Shown here: positions 45,825 to 56,639 of the stretch, one piece after another
Numbering within the stretch: the stretch's first letter is position 1
Layout: each line of letters starts with the position of its first letter
Source of the DNA: Nemophila menziesii
Lineage: Eukaryota > Streptophyta > Magnoliopsida > Boraginales > Hydrophyllaceae
Assembly (NCBI GenBank): GCA_029959085.1
Contig: JARWIR010000001.1
Span: 19,831,730-19,895,729 of the forward strand
Direction: 5' to 3'
DNA: 64,000 nt
Translations under genes and position numbers: made by a program
Notes under the pieces: model-generated
Told to the model about the DNA's origin: nothing
Databases searched by the model: none
Seen by the model: the letters and a program-made list of their open reading frames with translations, nothing else

Positions 45825-46145
45825 GCTGATTGATAGTGACGACGGTGACGCAACTAATCAATGGTGTTTATGGACAAAGATGGTGGTAGTCGGTGGAAAA
45901 TAATAGAGTTGGTGGTGGTGGTGGAGAATGTATGAGGTGATGGTGGTAGTAGGTGGGGAATGCATGAGGTAGTGGTGGTGGTGGTGGACAGAAGAGGTGG
46001 TCGGACTTTAAAATTAATTAAATAAATAATATATTAATATTGGTGGTAGTGGTGGTAGTTGGTGGATAATGTATGAGGTGGAGGTGGTAGTCGATGATGA
46101 ATGCATGAGGTAGAGGCGGTGGTGGACGGTAAAGATGGCCGAACT
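45825..46145 (+). repeat. GGT-rich minisatellite
   Basis: Imperfect units of roughly 40-60 bp built from GGTGGTGGTAGT and GGTGGAGAATGCATGAGGT recur across the stretch, interrupted by an AT patch near 46005-46035. Runs of GG could form quadruplexes. Confidence 0.6.
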
Positions 46146-46285
46146 TTAAAATAAAAAGACAATAAAATAAATAAAGATTATATTATAGTTATTTTATAAT
46201 AAAAATAAAAATGACATTAAACGTAATTGTAATATAAAATTAGTCTTTCACTAATTGGGAATTAATTTTTTTAGCTTGTGAGTAA

Positions 46286-46517
46286 GGTGTCGTTTGTTTT
46301 TTAAGTAATAAGTGTTGAATGCTGAATGAACAGCTGAATAAGACTTATTCTGTTAAGAGGCAGTGTCTGAATGATTCAGACTTAGTTTGAAATCTTAATG
46401 AACAGACCCGTTAAGAGCCATTCAAATATAAATTGGACAGGAAAAACAAACAGTCTTATTGATTCAGTGTCGTAATGAACCAGATTAAGATCTCATTAAG
46501 TGCAAACAAACACCCCC
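46286..46517. mobile_element. Tourist-like MITE, 232 bp
   Basis: Imperfect inverted ends GGTGTCGTTTGTTT and AAACAAACACCCCC are flanked by TAA at 46283-46285 and 46518-46520. It has no coding capacity. Confidence 0.65.
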
Positions 46518-47099
46518 TAATTAAGATATCAAAACTTCTTTCCTTTTTTTAGGAATAAAAAATGTATATTTGTAACTGATTGAAAATTATCACATATAAA
46601 GGAAAATTGTGGAAAGTAAATATAGTAAAGTGCTTAATTGTGAATTAATCTCTTAAACTATGATTAAGTAGGATGGATTTTTCTCTTTCTTTTTTTAGGA
46701 ATGGAATTTGAAGATTCGTAAATAATTAAGAATTATTCATATTTAAATTCGCAAGAACTAATATAATATTTAACTAATTAATTTAAAAGTTATTTGTTTA
46801 TTAGGTTCAAATACACAAAATTCAATCTCCATCAAGTTCATAATTTTTTTCTTTCTCAAAAGATCCACATTTGTTCCATTTTACCATTTTTTACCCTAAA
46901 TTAAAATAAATAAATTAAACATTATTTTATATATACTAAATTATAAATGATATATAAATAAGAAATAAAAAAATAAATGTTGAATAACAATGAAACATAA
47001 AACAACTCATCTCTTCACACACGCATCAAAAAAGACAAAAAAAAAGAAAAACGTTGAAAAACAATTAAACATAAAACTAAAACTCTATTCTTCAGACTA

Positions 47100-47725
47100 G
47101 CATTTAAAAAACAACCTCACCTTCCTCCCACCAAGCCGTTCATTGTACAAGAAAACGCCCACCACTCGAAGTACACCACCATCATCCACTCAGCTTGGCT
47201 ACGCCATCAACAATTCGCCGCCACTCAAGAAAAATAAAAAATAAATCACTTCGCACTCATCTTCCTACAAGCCGCTCTCATGCATGAGAAAAGCGCCGCC
47301 ACTCAGGGACCATTCTCCACCACCATCAACTAGGCTCGGCTACGTCATCAATAATCGAAGAACCCAAACTAAGGTAGAAAGTTAATTTTTACCATTGAAG
47401 GGATGAGTTTAGGTTATATGTTTCCTTTTTTTGAATGTTTACTTTTTTTTATGAAATTTTCAACGTTTCCAGTTGTATAACTTTTTTTCTTTTTCATAAA
47501 AATTTATAATTTTATTTTGAAAGGTTTTATATTAGGGTTAATGTGCAAATGTGTTTGTGTGGAAATTTGAAAAGTACTGTCAATCCACTGTTTTATACAA
47601 TCATCCTATCGTTTTTTACTGTCAACACATGATTTTTATATCGTCAACCCACTGTTTTTTCACTGTCAACCCATGATTTTGTGGTGTCAACCCATTACTT
47701 TTTCACTTGTCATCCCATGGTTTTA
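47100..47725. repeat. Repeat shared with 58.1 kb, followed by a degenerate 30-bp tandem array
   Basis: 47265-47390 (CAAGCCGCTCTCATGCATGA…GACCATTCTCCACCA…GAAGAACCCAAACTAAGG) is closely matched at 58130-58205. 47576-47725 holds about five imperfect copies of TGTCAACCCACTGTTTTT. 46521-47100 is AT-rich with nothing recognisable. Confidence 0.5.
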
Positions 47726-47837
47726 GCCCTTGATTTCAAATTAAATTTTTTGTTTTTGTTTTTATGCACATGTAGTTTTGACGATTCAAGAAAGTGATTT
47801 AATTTTAGGTTATAAAATACGAAAAATTATGAAATGA

Positions 47838-47990
47838 TTTAGGAGGTGTTTGTTTGTACTTACTAAGATCTTAATTTGGATCATTAAGACACAATATCAA
47901 TAAGATTGACTGATTTTACTGACTAATTCAGATCTGAATAGTTTTTAATTCTGTTTGTTAAGATTTAAAGTTAATAATTATTAATTTTTA
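47838..47990. mobile_element. Partial copy of the 46.3-kb MITE family, inverted
   Basis: TAGGAGGTGTTTGTTTGTAC and the following ACTAAGATCTTAATTTGGATC match the reverse complement of the right end of the MITE at 46286-46517. The other end is not preserved. Confidence 0.55.
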
Positions 47991-48181
47991 TTAATGTGTG
48001 TCATTAGAGTTAATTTAATTTGATACACGAATAACATGACACAATCGAGTCACTGAGATTAGAAATTAGTGTTTGACCAAAAAAGAAAGGAAAACTGAGA
48101 GATTAGAAATTAGAAGAAAAGTGGAAAGATGTGATGAGGTAAATTGCACGCAATGGTCTGTGGCTTGTTTATTTTTATGCA

Positions 48182-48190
48182 TATATTTTA
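48182..48190. repeat. 9-bp target duplication TATATTTTA, left copy
   Basis: The identical word occurs at 54187-54195 immediately after the right end of the MULE; nine bases is the typical Mutator duplication. Confidence 0.9.
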
Positions 48191-48400
48191 GAGCTTTTTG
48201 TCAGAATATACCTGACAAAGAAGGAATTGGCAAAAGTATACCAAGCTGAGAAGTTATTGCAATAATATACCATTTCGGTAACCCAGTTACCGAAATAGAT
48301 CTTTTTCGGTAACCCAGTTACCGAAATAGATCTTTTTCGGTAACCCAGTTACCGAATTGCTTTTTAATTCTCTTTTTCGGTAACCCAGTTACCGAAATGG
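48191..48400 (+). repeat. Left TIR of the MULE with four hairpin repeats
   Basis: It carries four copies of a 22-23 base inverted repeat with arms TTTCGGTAAC and GTTACCGAAA around CCA: 48273-48295, 48304-48326, 48335-48356, 48375-48397, and a degenerate fifth at about 48424-48450 (TTTCGGATTCTGGGTATCCGAAA-like). The first three are spaced 31 bp apart. Confidence 0.9.
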
Positions 48401-48868
48401 TTTTGTTCTGTGAGAGGTAACCCTTTTTCGGATTCTGGGTATCCGAAATGCTAATACAATTGTCGATCCGCGTCTTGGATTGTACACGTTGATGATCCTC
48501 GTCAATTTTATCCGATACCTACCAAATTTTATCCCTAAATTACCCTTTTCCTCTCTATAAATAACACCACCGAAATCATTAAATCTCACACCAATCTTCT
48601 CTTCCTCTCTTTTCTTACTCTCTCTAATTTTATCCTCTCTTTTCTTATTCTCTCTAATTTTATCATCTCTTTTAATTATTTGTATTTGTTACTTCAATCG
48701 GGTTTACTTTCTACTAAGTAAGTTTTGTTTATATAATTAAGTTTTTCTGCTAACTATACTTTTAATATTCGATAAATATAAAATAATATGTTATTATATT
48801 CGTTTACAAGTTATTGTTGTTATGTTTATATTAAATGTTAACGTTTTGTTGTTAACTGTGTAGGTCAT

Positions 48869-49234
48869 ATGGCAGTATATTTCCAGTGTTATTTTAATGG
48901 TAGCATTTACCGCCAAGCTAATGGTGGTGTCTCTTATAATGGTGGGAACAGTATCTTCATTCTAGTAGAAGATAATACGTCAATAATCCAGCTAAAAAGA
49001 ATCATATGTCAAGGTTGCGGTTTTGATATTGAAAAGGTTGATGTCCAGATCCAGTGGAGGATGCCATTAAGTCAGGATCCTCCAAAGTACGATTTGCTCC
49101 CTGTAAATGATTTCGGGATTATTCAGTTATTGTTTAATCGGCAACGGGAATCGAGTAATGGGTATATCGAGTTGTATGTAGATTTTTCACGACAACAAGA
49201 TTATGTTAACACTGAAAGGGTAATCCGTAGATGA
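48869..49234 (+). CDS. MULE N-terminal PB1-like segment (5' part of the transposase, frameshifted from the rest)
   Basis: 121 codons starting MAVYFQCYFNGSIYRQANGG and containing IIQLKRIICQGCGFDIEKVD and FGIIQLLFNRQRESSNGYIE, the ubiquitin-like/PB1-like fold commonly seen at the N-terminus of plant MULE transposases. The ATG lies seven bases after a likely acceptor (TTAACTGTGTAG), so a leader intron is possible. It ends at TGA 49232-49234; the transposase continues in another frame starting at 49224, so a single-base indel near 49220-49232 most likely split one gene in two. Confidence 0.75.
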   Translation: MAVYFQCYFNGSIYRQANGGVSYNGGNSIFILVEDNTSIIQLKRIICQGCGFDIEKVDVQIQWRMPLSQDPPKYDLLPVNDFGIIQLLFNRQRESSNGYIELYVDFSRQQDYVNTERVIRR

Positions 49235-49286
49235 TAGATCACGTGTTGTATCAGCTACTCCAACATCTACTGAAGCATTATTTCAA

Positions 49287-51302
49287 GTGGATCCAAACAC
49301 TATGAATGAGATCTATATCCCTGATGAGGATAGGTTGTCAAGCGATGAGGAATATATTTCCGAGGATGATACGGTGTCCAACGATGGAGAATATTCGGAT
49401 AGTTACAGTGAAGGGTCGTCAACCGATGAGGAGGCCCCACCAAAAATCATGGAACCTCCTCATCCTGGATTTGTAGATGTTTCTTGGGCGGATCAAAACG
49501 TCTGCAGTGATTGGGCGAATTGTTATAATGATTCAGTGGGAGAGGCTGGTGATATAAGTAATGGGACGACGTTTTACTCAAAGGAGGCATTTACAGACGC
49601 CATCAAAGTGTGGCACATAGCTAGACACCGCCAATTCTCGGTGAAAAGGACTGCTGTTGATCACGTTTCTCTTGTATGTAAAATGAAAGATACGGGTTGT
49701 CGATGGAGCTGTCGTTGTTCGTTACGGAAAAGTTCGATGATGTGGGTTGTATCAAAGTTAAACGAACCTCACTCATGTCGGTATGAAGTGGTGTTGAAGA
49801 ATCATCGCAACATCACATCCGAGTTTGTGGTTGATAAGGTGCACCACTTAGTGAGAGCTGATTTAGGGTTACCCATCTCAGTTATAAGGGCAAGCATCTT
49901 CCAACAATTCAAATACAATATATCGTATTCGAAGGCTTGGCGAGCGAAACAAAAAGTCTTAGAGAGAATGTTTGGTACCCATGGGGAAGCGTTTCCGAAG
50001 CTCCCAAGACTCTTCGCGGAGATCCTGCGCTCAAACCCTGGAAGTGTTGTCCAATTTAATCATCGTTTCGTCCAGCATTCCACAAACACCGCAACATTCG
50101 AAATGGTTTTTTGGGCATTTGGAGCCGCTATTGAAGGTTTCCGATTTTTTAGGCCGTTGTTGAGTATTGACGGTACTCATTTATACGGAAAATACAACGT
50201 TAAGTTACTCGTCGCTGTCGCATACGATTCTGTTAATGCACTCTTTCCCTTATGCTTTGCCATAGTCGACAACGAGACGGCGGATTCGTGGGGTTTCTTT
50301 TGCAGGTGTTTGAGAGAATTCGTAACGCAACGTGAGCTGTGTATCATGTCTGATCGACATGCTGGCATTATTCAGGCGGTGCGAATACATTTGCCGACTG
50401 CTAAACATCGATTTTGTGTGCGTCACATCGTAAGTAATTTCAACACCAGATTTAAAAATCCCACGATGAAGCACTTCTTGTACACAATGGCGAGTCGCAG
50501 TTGCAAATGGAAATTTGAAGAAGAATATGCTCATTTTTGTAAAATAGCATCCTACAAGAAATGGATCGAGAGGATCCCCCTCGAACAATGGTCGCTCGTG
50601 CACGATGGAGGTTACCGATATGGTGTTTTGACCACAAATTTGGCCAAAATTTTCAACAACGTGATGAAAGGATCTAGAGGGTTGCCCATGACTGCAATCG
50701 TATTGTTAACATTCTATCGGTCAAACGATTATTTCACACTTAGACGTAAAGACACGGGCCTTCCAGAGAATCTTGGGAAAACATTTCCGTTTATCATACA
50801 TAATTTGATCGATCTTAGTACTGCAAAATCCAGGGAGTGTAGATTCATAGGTTTCAACCATTTGGAGGGTCTATACGAAGTGGAGGCACACCGCGAATAC
50901 ACTTCCGCAGGAAGGGTAGCTCCAGGACTTTTCAGGGTAAATCTTAATGACCGCTCTTGTGATTATGGAGAATGGCAAATATTTCACATACCATGTCCAC
51001 ATGCACTGACAGTCGGTTCGTGTTGGAATTTGGGTGAAAAGGATATGGTATCCCCGTACTTTACTAGCCAAGCACATCACAGACAGTGGCTGCCGAGCTT
51101 TAACGTCATGGATGACCCCTATTATTGGCCAAATTATGAGGGAGTCGAGGTTGTGGGAGATCCTAGTAGATTTATTACTAAACGTGGTCGAAGAAAGACG
51201 TCTCGCATTCATAATGAAATGGATGCTAGAGAAAAAACGGGTAACAATAACTGCGGCAGATGCAAGCAACCTGGTCACAATAGGACAACGTGCAAATCAT
51301 GA
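49287..51302 (+). CDS. MULE transposase (MuDR family)
   Basis: A 671-codon frame; the frame is open from 49224, and GTG at 49287 is not a real start. Acidic N-terminal region (about 1-60), then the Mutator DNA-binding domain (about 95-165, TFYSKEAFTDAIKVWHIARH, Cys residues in CKMKDTGCRWSCRC), then the MULE transposase core (about 290-385: SIDGTHLYGKYNVKLLVAVA with Asp295, and CIMSDRHAG with Asp356), a SWIM zinc finger (about 580-595, HIPCPHAL) and a terminal CCHC knuckle CGRCKQPGHNRTTC. It would cut and rejoin at the TIRs. The downstream part is intact; only the join to the N-terminal segment is broken. Confidence 0.93.
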   Translation: MDPNTMNEIYIPDEDRLSSDEEYISEDDTVSNDGEYSDSYSEGSSTDEEAPPKIMEPPHPGFVDVSWADQNVCSDWANCYNDSVGEAGDISNGTTFYSKEAFTDAIKVWHIARHRQFSVKRTAVDHVSLVCKMKDTGCRWSCRCSLRKSSMMWVVSKLNEPHSCRYEVVLKNHRNITSEFVVDKVHHLVRADLGLPISVIRASIFQQFKYNISYSKAWRAKQKVLERMFGTHGEAFPKLPRLFAEILRSNPGSVVQFNHRFVQHSTNTATFEMVFWAFGAAIEGFRFFRPLLSIDGTHLYGKYNVKLLVAVAYDSVNALFPLCFAIVDNETADSWGFFCRCLREFVTQRELCIMSDRHAGIIQAVRIHLPTAKHRFCVRHIVSNFNTRFKNPTMKHFLYTMASRSCKWKFEEEYAHFCKIASYKKWIERIPLEQWSLVHDGGYRYGVLTTNLAKIFNNVMKGSRGLPMTAIVLLTFYRSNDYFTLRRKDTGLPENLGKTFPFIIHNLIDLSTAKSRECRFIGFNHLEGLYEVEAHREYTSAGRVAPGLFRVNLNDRSCDYGEWQIFHIPCPHALTVGSCWNLGEKDMVSPYFTSQAHHRQWLPSFNVMDDPYYWPNYEGVEVVGDPSRFITKRGRRKTSRIHNEMDAREKTGNNNCGRCKQPGHNRTTCKS

Positions 51303-51489
51303 TTATTTTTGTGATGTTTGATGTAATCTTAACTATCGTTTTAATGAGAATATTAACTTTTTAGTAAATATTTGCGAATCAAACAAGCACCAAACATTAG
51401 TAAGTAACACGTAGTATTTAACAAGCAATCAAGCAACTGAAATTAATTCATACATAATTATAAAAAACTAACACATATTTAACCTAGAT

Positions 51490-53239
51490 TATCCCTTCTA
51501 AATCGCACACGTCTAGATGAAGAACCTTCAGGCGGTGGTGGAGATACATTATCTGGTAAAACTGATAGGCCCCCGAACTCATTTAATATTCTGTCTAGTT
51601 CTTCGTGCAACCCTAGACATCTTCCTCCAATATAGCACACGTATCCCGTTCTAAAGGTCGTATAACAATTTTACGGGTAACACTAAAATACCACGCAGCA
51701 TATTCCTCAGGTGTACATTGTTCAGGTTCAACCTGGCGATTTTCACGATCTTCCCATTGTTGGAGCATGTCATTATACATCGTTCTGACCCTACTCTTAT
51801 CATGTAAGTCATCGGTTCTACGGTCGACTTCTGGCGGTACGGAGAATATACCTTCAAGTTGGTGCATAACCCGTTCTGGACAATAATACTCTATGACGGA
51901 AAAACAAAATAGTGGAACCATGGAACTGTAAATTTGATCGCCTTCAGTGCATATATTGACTACTGCTGCAACCCGCTCATCGTCATATGGCTGCCAAATA
52001 ACCTATCGTAAATATACAAATTAATCTACTATAATTGAGAACTTTTCAAACTTTGAGTGAAATTTTTATACCTGATTATGTTCTTGATTATCAAACTCAT
52101 CTCTATATAGCTGTAATTGAGAACTTTTCAAACTTTGAGTGAAATTTTTATCTCCGTACCAACTACAAAGTCATACACAACGAAACACTATAACTAAAAA
52201 AACATTGGGTAAATAAAGTGTTATTTGATTTTACTTACAATGAGGCAAAACATCTCTGGTGAACAGTGTAAAACCTTTCGATTATCGGACGACCAACATG
52301 AAAGTGTTCCCAGGATCAAATCTGTATCATATAAAATTATTTAAAAATTAAGAATATAAAATGAGAATTGAAAACCGATAAATGGAATGAGAATTTACCT
52401 GAAGTAGGATAGCACATCCTTTAAACGTATGAATACCCCCATGTACAGTGCACGCACACAATGCTGAGTACAACCCAGCAAGAATTGCCGAGCCCCAGCT
52501 ATATCCCCTGATGTCATTCAGATCCTCGAGAAGTGGCAGGTACTTCAGATTAACACTATTACCTGAAGCATCAGGGAAGAAGAGCATACCCAGTGCATAT
52601 AATACGTATGCACGTGCTTGAAATGCTATCTGATCTTAGGTCGGGTTTTCAGGTAGGTTTTGAAAAGTCGTTACCAGCCACTGCGACTTCACAGTTTTAA
52701 CTTTTTTGTTACGTGATTGGTTTGAAGAGGCACCTAGTAGTAGATCACACATATCATGGACATCCTCATCAGTGTTGACAGCGATGACGGGCTCACCATT
52801 AATAGGCACTCCTAAAATCATTGCAACATCTTGCAATGTCACTGTAATCTCACCACCACGCATGAGAAATGTGTGTGTCTCACGCCGCCATCTCTCGCCT
52901 AATGCCTTTAATAGTGCATGATCTAAAATTGTACTCCCATATGACTCAATACACCCGAAACCCGCATCCGTGACAATTCGCCTCACTCGAGCGTCCTCCA
53001 AGGCCCACGGCGCATTTCTATAGTACTTAAGTGAGTAATCATAATCTTTCTCCTGATATATAAATATTAACATAAGTAGAGAAACAATAATAATTACATA
53101 AACAGTATATATTACTTAATAAAATTACCTCAAAGATCTTAGAGCTCCTATGGTTGTCTTGAAGCCATAAAAAGTTTTTATCGTAACTTGCTTCTAAACT
53201 ACTACTATTCTCACCCTGTGAACCTTGTGAGGTATACAT
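51490..53239 (-). pseudogene. Plant mobile domain (PMD, MAIN/MAIL-like) gene carried by the MULE, broken
   Basis: Minus-strand exons by phase: 53239-53129, 53052-52399, then about 52321-52248, about 52164-52073, and one from about 52002 to 51490. Conserved PMD features: WRRETHTFLMRGGEITVTLQ followed by VAMILGVPING, then LKYLPLLEDLNDIRGYSWGS, WYGDKNF-like and VIWQPYDDERV, and VPLFCFSVIEYYCPERVMHQ. Breaks: TAA at 52638-52636 inside exon 2, TGA in place of the Trp of LLQIWSWEHF at the start of exon 3, and a frameshift near 51616. The PMD is known from both transposons and domesticated host genes (MAIN, MAIL1); its role inside transposons is not settled. Confidence 0.8.
52031..52151 (-). repeat. 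Short direct duplication across a PMD exon/intron
   Basis: TAATTGAGAACTTTTCAAAC and the following TTTGAGTGAAATTTTTAT occur at 52032-52069 and again at 52114-52151, about 82 bp apart; one copy lies in exon sequence and the other in the adjoining intron. Confidence 0.8.
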
Positions 53240-53989
53240 CTTTAAATTCCTAATATAACACAAATAATTGTTATACTTAAATATTTGTTGCTAAATCTCG
53301 ATAATTAATGTTTAAGACAAATAATTTTTTATACATCTCGATATTTATAAATCAAGAATCTATTACTCTACATTAATTTTTTATTTATTTACTACTAATG
53401 TAATTTTCAAAAAATAAACACCTAAACTATAAAATAATTGACTAACAATATCAAGAAAACAACTCTAAAATATGCAACAATATATTATTTAAACTAATAT
53501 TATAATAAAATAAACTAACATTAACGCATTTTTTTCAAACTAATATAAATCTAAATATATTACAATAATTTATTTAACTTAAAAAAAAATATAATATAGT
53601 AATAGTAATATATATATTATTATTATTGTATTTCAACTAATTATATAATATTAACCTAATTTAAGTTTAACAATTTTACATAAAATGTAAATATTATAAA
53701 ATAAATTAAATAAACATTAATAATTAAATAATAACTTGAATTAAAATAAAAAATAGAAACACATACCTTTTACCGTAGATGATATAAGAGGTGGAAAATA
53801 CTTGCAAATCTAAAAGGTATAAAGAAAATAAACATTTAAAATAAAACAATAAATTAAATAAAAAGAAAATAAAATAAAAAAAAGGAAAAACTAACCGTGT
53901 GAATAGAGTGAATAGAGAGAATAGAGAGGGATGGAGTGAGTGAAAGAGTGAGGGGAAGGAGGTATATATAGGGGTGGGAAGGCGGTCTA

Positions 53990-54186
53990 CGCGGAATGCA
54001 CACGGTTTGACCAGTTTGACCATTTTGGTAACTGGGTTATCGAAAAAGAGCATTTCGGTAACTGGGTTACCGAAAAGCTCATTTCGGTAACTGGGTTACC
54101 GAAACGGTATACTTCCGCAAATACTTTAAAACTTGGTATATTTTTTACATTACTTTTTCTGTCAGGTACATTCTGACAAAAAACTC
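53990..54186 (-). repeat. Right TIR of the MULE with three hairpin repeats
   Basis: Copies of the TTTCGGTAAC…GTTACCGAAA hairpin lie at 54023-54044 (variant), 54053-54075 and 54082-54104, here in the complementary orientation of the CCA/TGG centre. 53280-53760 between the PMD gene and this TIR is very AT-rich. Confidence 0.9.
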
Positions 54187-54195
54187 TATATTTTA
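54187..54195. repeat. 9-bp target duplication TATATTTTA, right copy
   Basis: Identical to 48182-48190. Confidence 0.9.
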
Positions 54196-54317
54196 CTCAC
54201 TTGTCAGCTAGTGGCAAGAAAAAGAAAAGAATAATTACAAATTTATAAGAAAGAAGACGATGATAAACAAGTCAAATGTTGAGGTTTATTTTAAATAATT
54301 TACTGTAAAAGTCATCT

Positions 54318-54632
54318 CATAAACATGATTCTGGTATTAGGTGACATAGAGAAGGAGAAGAACAACATGGGGGACAAGACATCCCACATTTTTTGGCCGT
54401 TACACATGCCTCTATCCCTTTATCTTTCTTTCCCTCCTTGGCCATCAATTTCAGGAAGCCACATGATACTTGAGGTTCATAAACATGATTATGGTATTAG
54501 GTGACATAGAGAAGGAGAAGAACAACTTGGGGGACAAGACATCCCACATTTTTTGGCCGTTACACATGCATCTATCCCTTTATCTTTCTTTCCCTCCTTG
54601 GCCATCAAGAAGCCACATGATACTTGAGGTTC
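54318..54632. repeat. Tandem duplication, two units of about 155-160 bp
   Basis: Unit 1 (54318-54477) and unit 2 (54478-54632) are nearly identical, starting CATAAACATGATT and ending TACTTGAGGTT. Unit 2 lacks about 6 bases (TTTCAG region). Confidence 0.9.
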
Positions 54633-55100
54633 ACATATTAATTACTGGTAAATTATTCAAATTAACAATGTTCTATTATAAATTTTAATCGGATTCGACT
54701 TTTAAAACCCACTCAAATAATATCAAGAGTAATGATATTGATATGCATTTTTCTGTTTCATATCATCTTTTTATCAATTTTTTGTAAATGTGTTTTGATT
54801 TCCTTAAATAAAAAATAGAAAAAAATTAATTAAGATAAAAATATTAATTTATTGATAAATATAAACATACCTCTACAAAATTCATCGTTACTCTAATATG
54901 GATGCTTCTTGTACAAATTTGGGTTAGGTTTATCATTACTCTAATATCAAATATTTCTTTTATATAAATTAAACTTTGTTATATTTGAGAACGCCATATT
55001 TTAGAAATAAAAATATTTATAATTAGATAAATATTGAAATGTTTAGTAAAAATCTATATTATATTTCGAAGTTTTTTCTACGGTCTAGATTTACTCACTT

Positions 55101-55199
55101 AAGTGGTGGCCAGGATCGATTCTGGCAAAACATAAGTGGTGGCCAGGATCGATTCTGGGAAAACATAAGTGGTGGCCAGGATTGATTCTGGCCCCACCT
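55101..55199. repeat. Three tandem copies of a 33-bp unit
   Basis: Each copy begins AAGTGGTGGCCAGGATCGAT; the third is diverged at its end. Another 38-bp direct repeat (GATGCAACTCCATCTC…) lies at about 55457-55528. 54640-55090 is AT-rich with nothing recognisable. Confidence 0.85.
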
Positions 55200-56029
55200 A
55201 TTATTAATATCCAAACAAATTAATAAAAAAAATCTTCCATAACCCATTTCACTAACATTCCAACTTCACCGTCCTCACCCTACCCTACCTAACTTCACCA
55301 ACACTCACCGCCTTTCTACCATCCACACTTCCTCCTCCGTCGATATCTCGATCACGGTCTTCATCAAGCCACTGTTACGCCATCACCAATACTGCAACCG
55401 GTTCAAATCCCAACAACCAGGCCCATATTCAAGAGTCGTTATCCATGGGATCCACGATGCAACTCCATCTCCTCCCGCTGTTGCACGATCCACGATGCAA
55501 CTCCATCTCATCCCGCTGTTGCAACCCACCAACAACAATAAACCCATCTGGATGCGATATAAACCTCTCATTGCCGATTCAACCACCAAAAAGGAAATTC
55601 AAAAGGAAATACTTAAATAAGTCACTGTTCTTCGATTTCTCCCTCTATTTTCTGGCCACAAACATTCGTTGTTTGGTAATTTTTCTAATTTCTATCTCTT
55701 TACCTAATTCATCTCCAAACTCGGAATTCCACTTGGTATATGAAATCGGTGACCAAATCTACATTCCAGTCCTCTAGCCGCAGCTCTTCCACTCCATGGC
55801 ATTGCTCCTAGATTTCTGGTAATTTTATTTTTTCTAAGGTTTTGTATGGTATTTCTTTGCATTCCAGAAGTTTGTGAAAATGTTTGGTGCTTTTGTGCAT
55901 TTGTAATGATCAAACTACCGATTTAAATTGTCTTGATTTGAAATCTGTTAAAGAGAATAATATATAATGACTGTTTTGTGACATTTGAATTTAATTTTTT
56001 GTTTACTAAAATAATTAGAGTTTGCAATT

Positions 56030-56440
56030 GTTAGTGCTTCAAGAACACCTTATCAGGATATATTGTTAGGTCATTCTACCCGACAATTCAAACACCAGGT
56101 GAACAGGTACATATCATATCAATGAATTAATATTAATGAGAATTTATTTGTGGTGATTTAGGATACTCTGGTTCGAGTTGGTGTTTGGTGCATTGGAGAA
56201 TATGGTGACATGTTAGTTAGTAATACATGATTGTTTGATATATAAGATCCAATAACTGTGAGTTAAACTTACCTTAAATGTGTTTTTTGGGTGTGAAATT
56301 AATTAGATATAAATATGGTGCAGTGAGTCTGGTACAGTAAACGTAGTGAGGTTGCTATTAAACGTCTTATCCTTGATATAAACACTCAAGCCATGTGTTT
56401 GATTACATTATTATCATGCTCAAGTGGTAATAACATGATA
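56030..56440 (+). pseudogene. AP-1 complex gamma-adaptin gene fragment
   Basis: Three blocks separated by intron-like DNA: IVRSFYPTIQTPGEQ ending at GTACATATC (a donor, about 56106), DTLVRVGVWCIGEYGDMLVS beginning after TTTAG (about 56163) and continuing to DPITVS, and EVAIKRLILDINTQAMCLIT near 56350. These follow the order of plant gamma-adaptin (…AEQETLVRVAVWCIGEYGDMLVNN…DPITVTES…AIKRH…TKAMCLVALLKL). There are stops and frameshifts within and no flanking exons. Retained introns mean it was copied as DNA, for example by transposon capture or segmental duplication. Confidence 0.75.
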
Positions 56441-56639
56441 TCATAAGACTTTTCGAAATGGATGATATGTTATAAAGGTAGTTTTAGTAGCTTTGGAAAC
56501 AAATCCAAGTTTTCCCAAGGATCTTTTGAAGACAGTTAAATCATTGCCACATGTATTCTACTCTGCTACCCCTGTTAATTGCTGTTATAGAACCTCAACT
56601 CAACTCACTGTCTTCTACTCATCATAAAACCATTATGTA

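Larger units (their letters stand above)
48191..54186 (+). mobile_element. Complete Mutator-like element (MULE), 5996 bp, with transposase and a plant-mobile-domain gene
   Basis: The ends are imperfect inverted repeats of about 200 bp starting GAGCTTTTTGTCAGAATATACCTGACA-like on the left (48191) and, in reverse complement, GAGTTTTTTGTCAGAATGTACC on the right (54186), with a perfect 9-bp target duplication outside. Inside, on +, are a PB1-like N-terminal ORF and the transposase (48869-51302); on -, a PMD gene (51490-53239). Each gene has small disruptions, but the ends and duplication are clean, suggesting a fairly recent insertion perhaps driven in trans. Confidence 0.93.

Noticed and set aside
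50250..50603. Minus-strand open frames across the MULE transposase
   Set aside because: Shadow frames of the transposase; no motif and no independent support.
55383..55800. Plus and minus open frames of about 70-110 codons
   Set aside because: Low-complexity, with a 38-bp internal repeat, no recognised domain and no splice-consistent neighbours.
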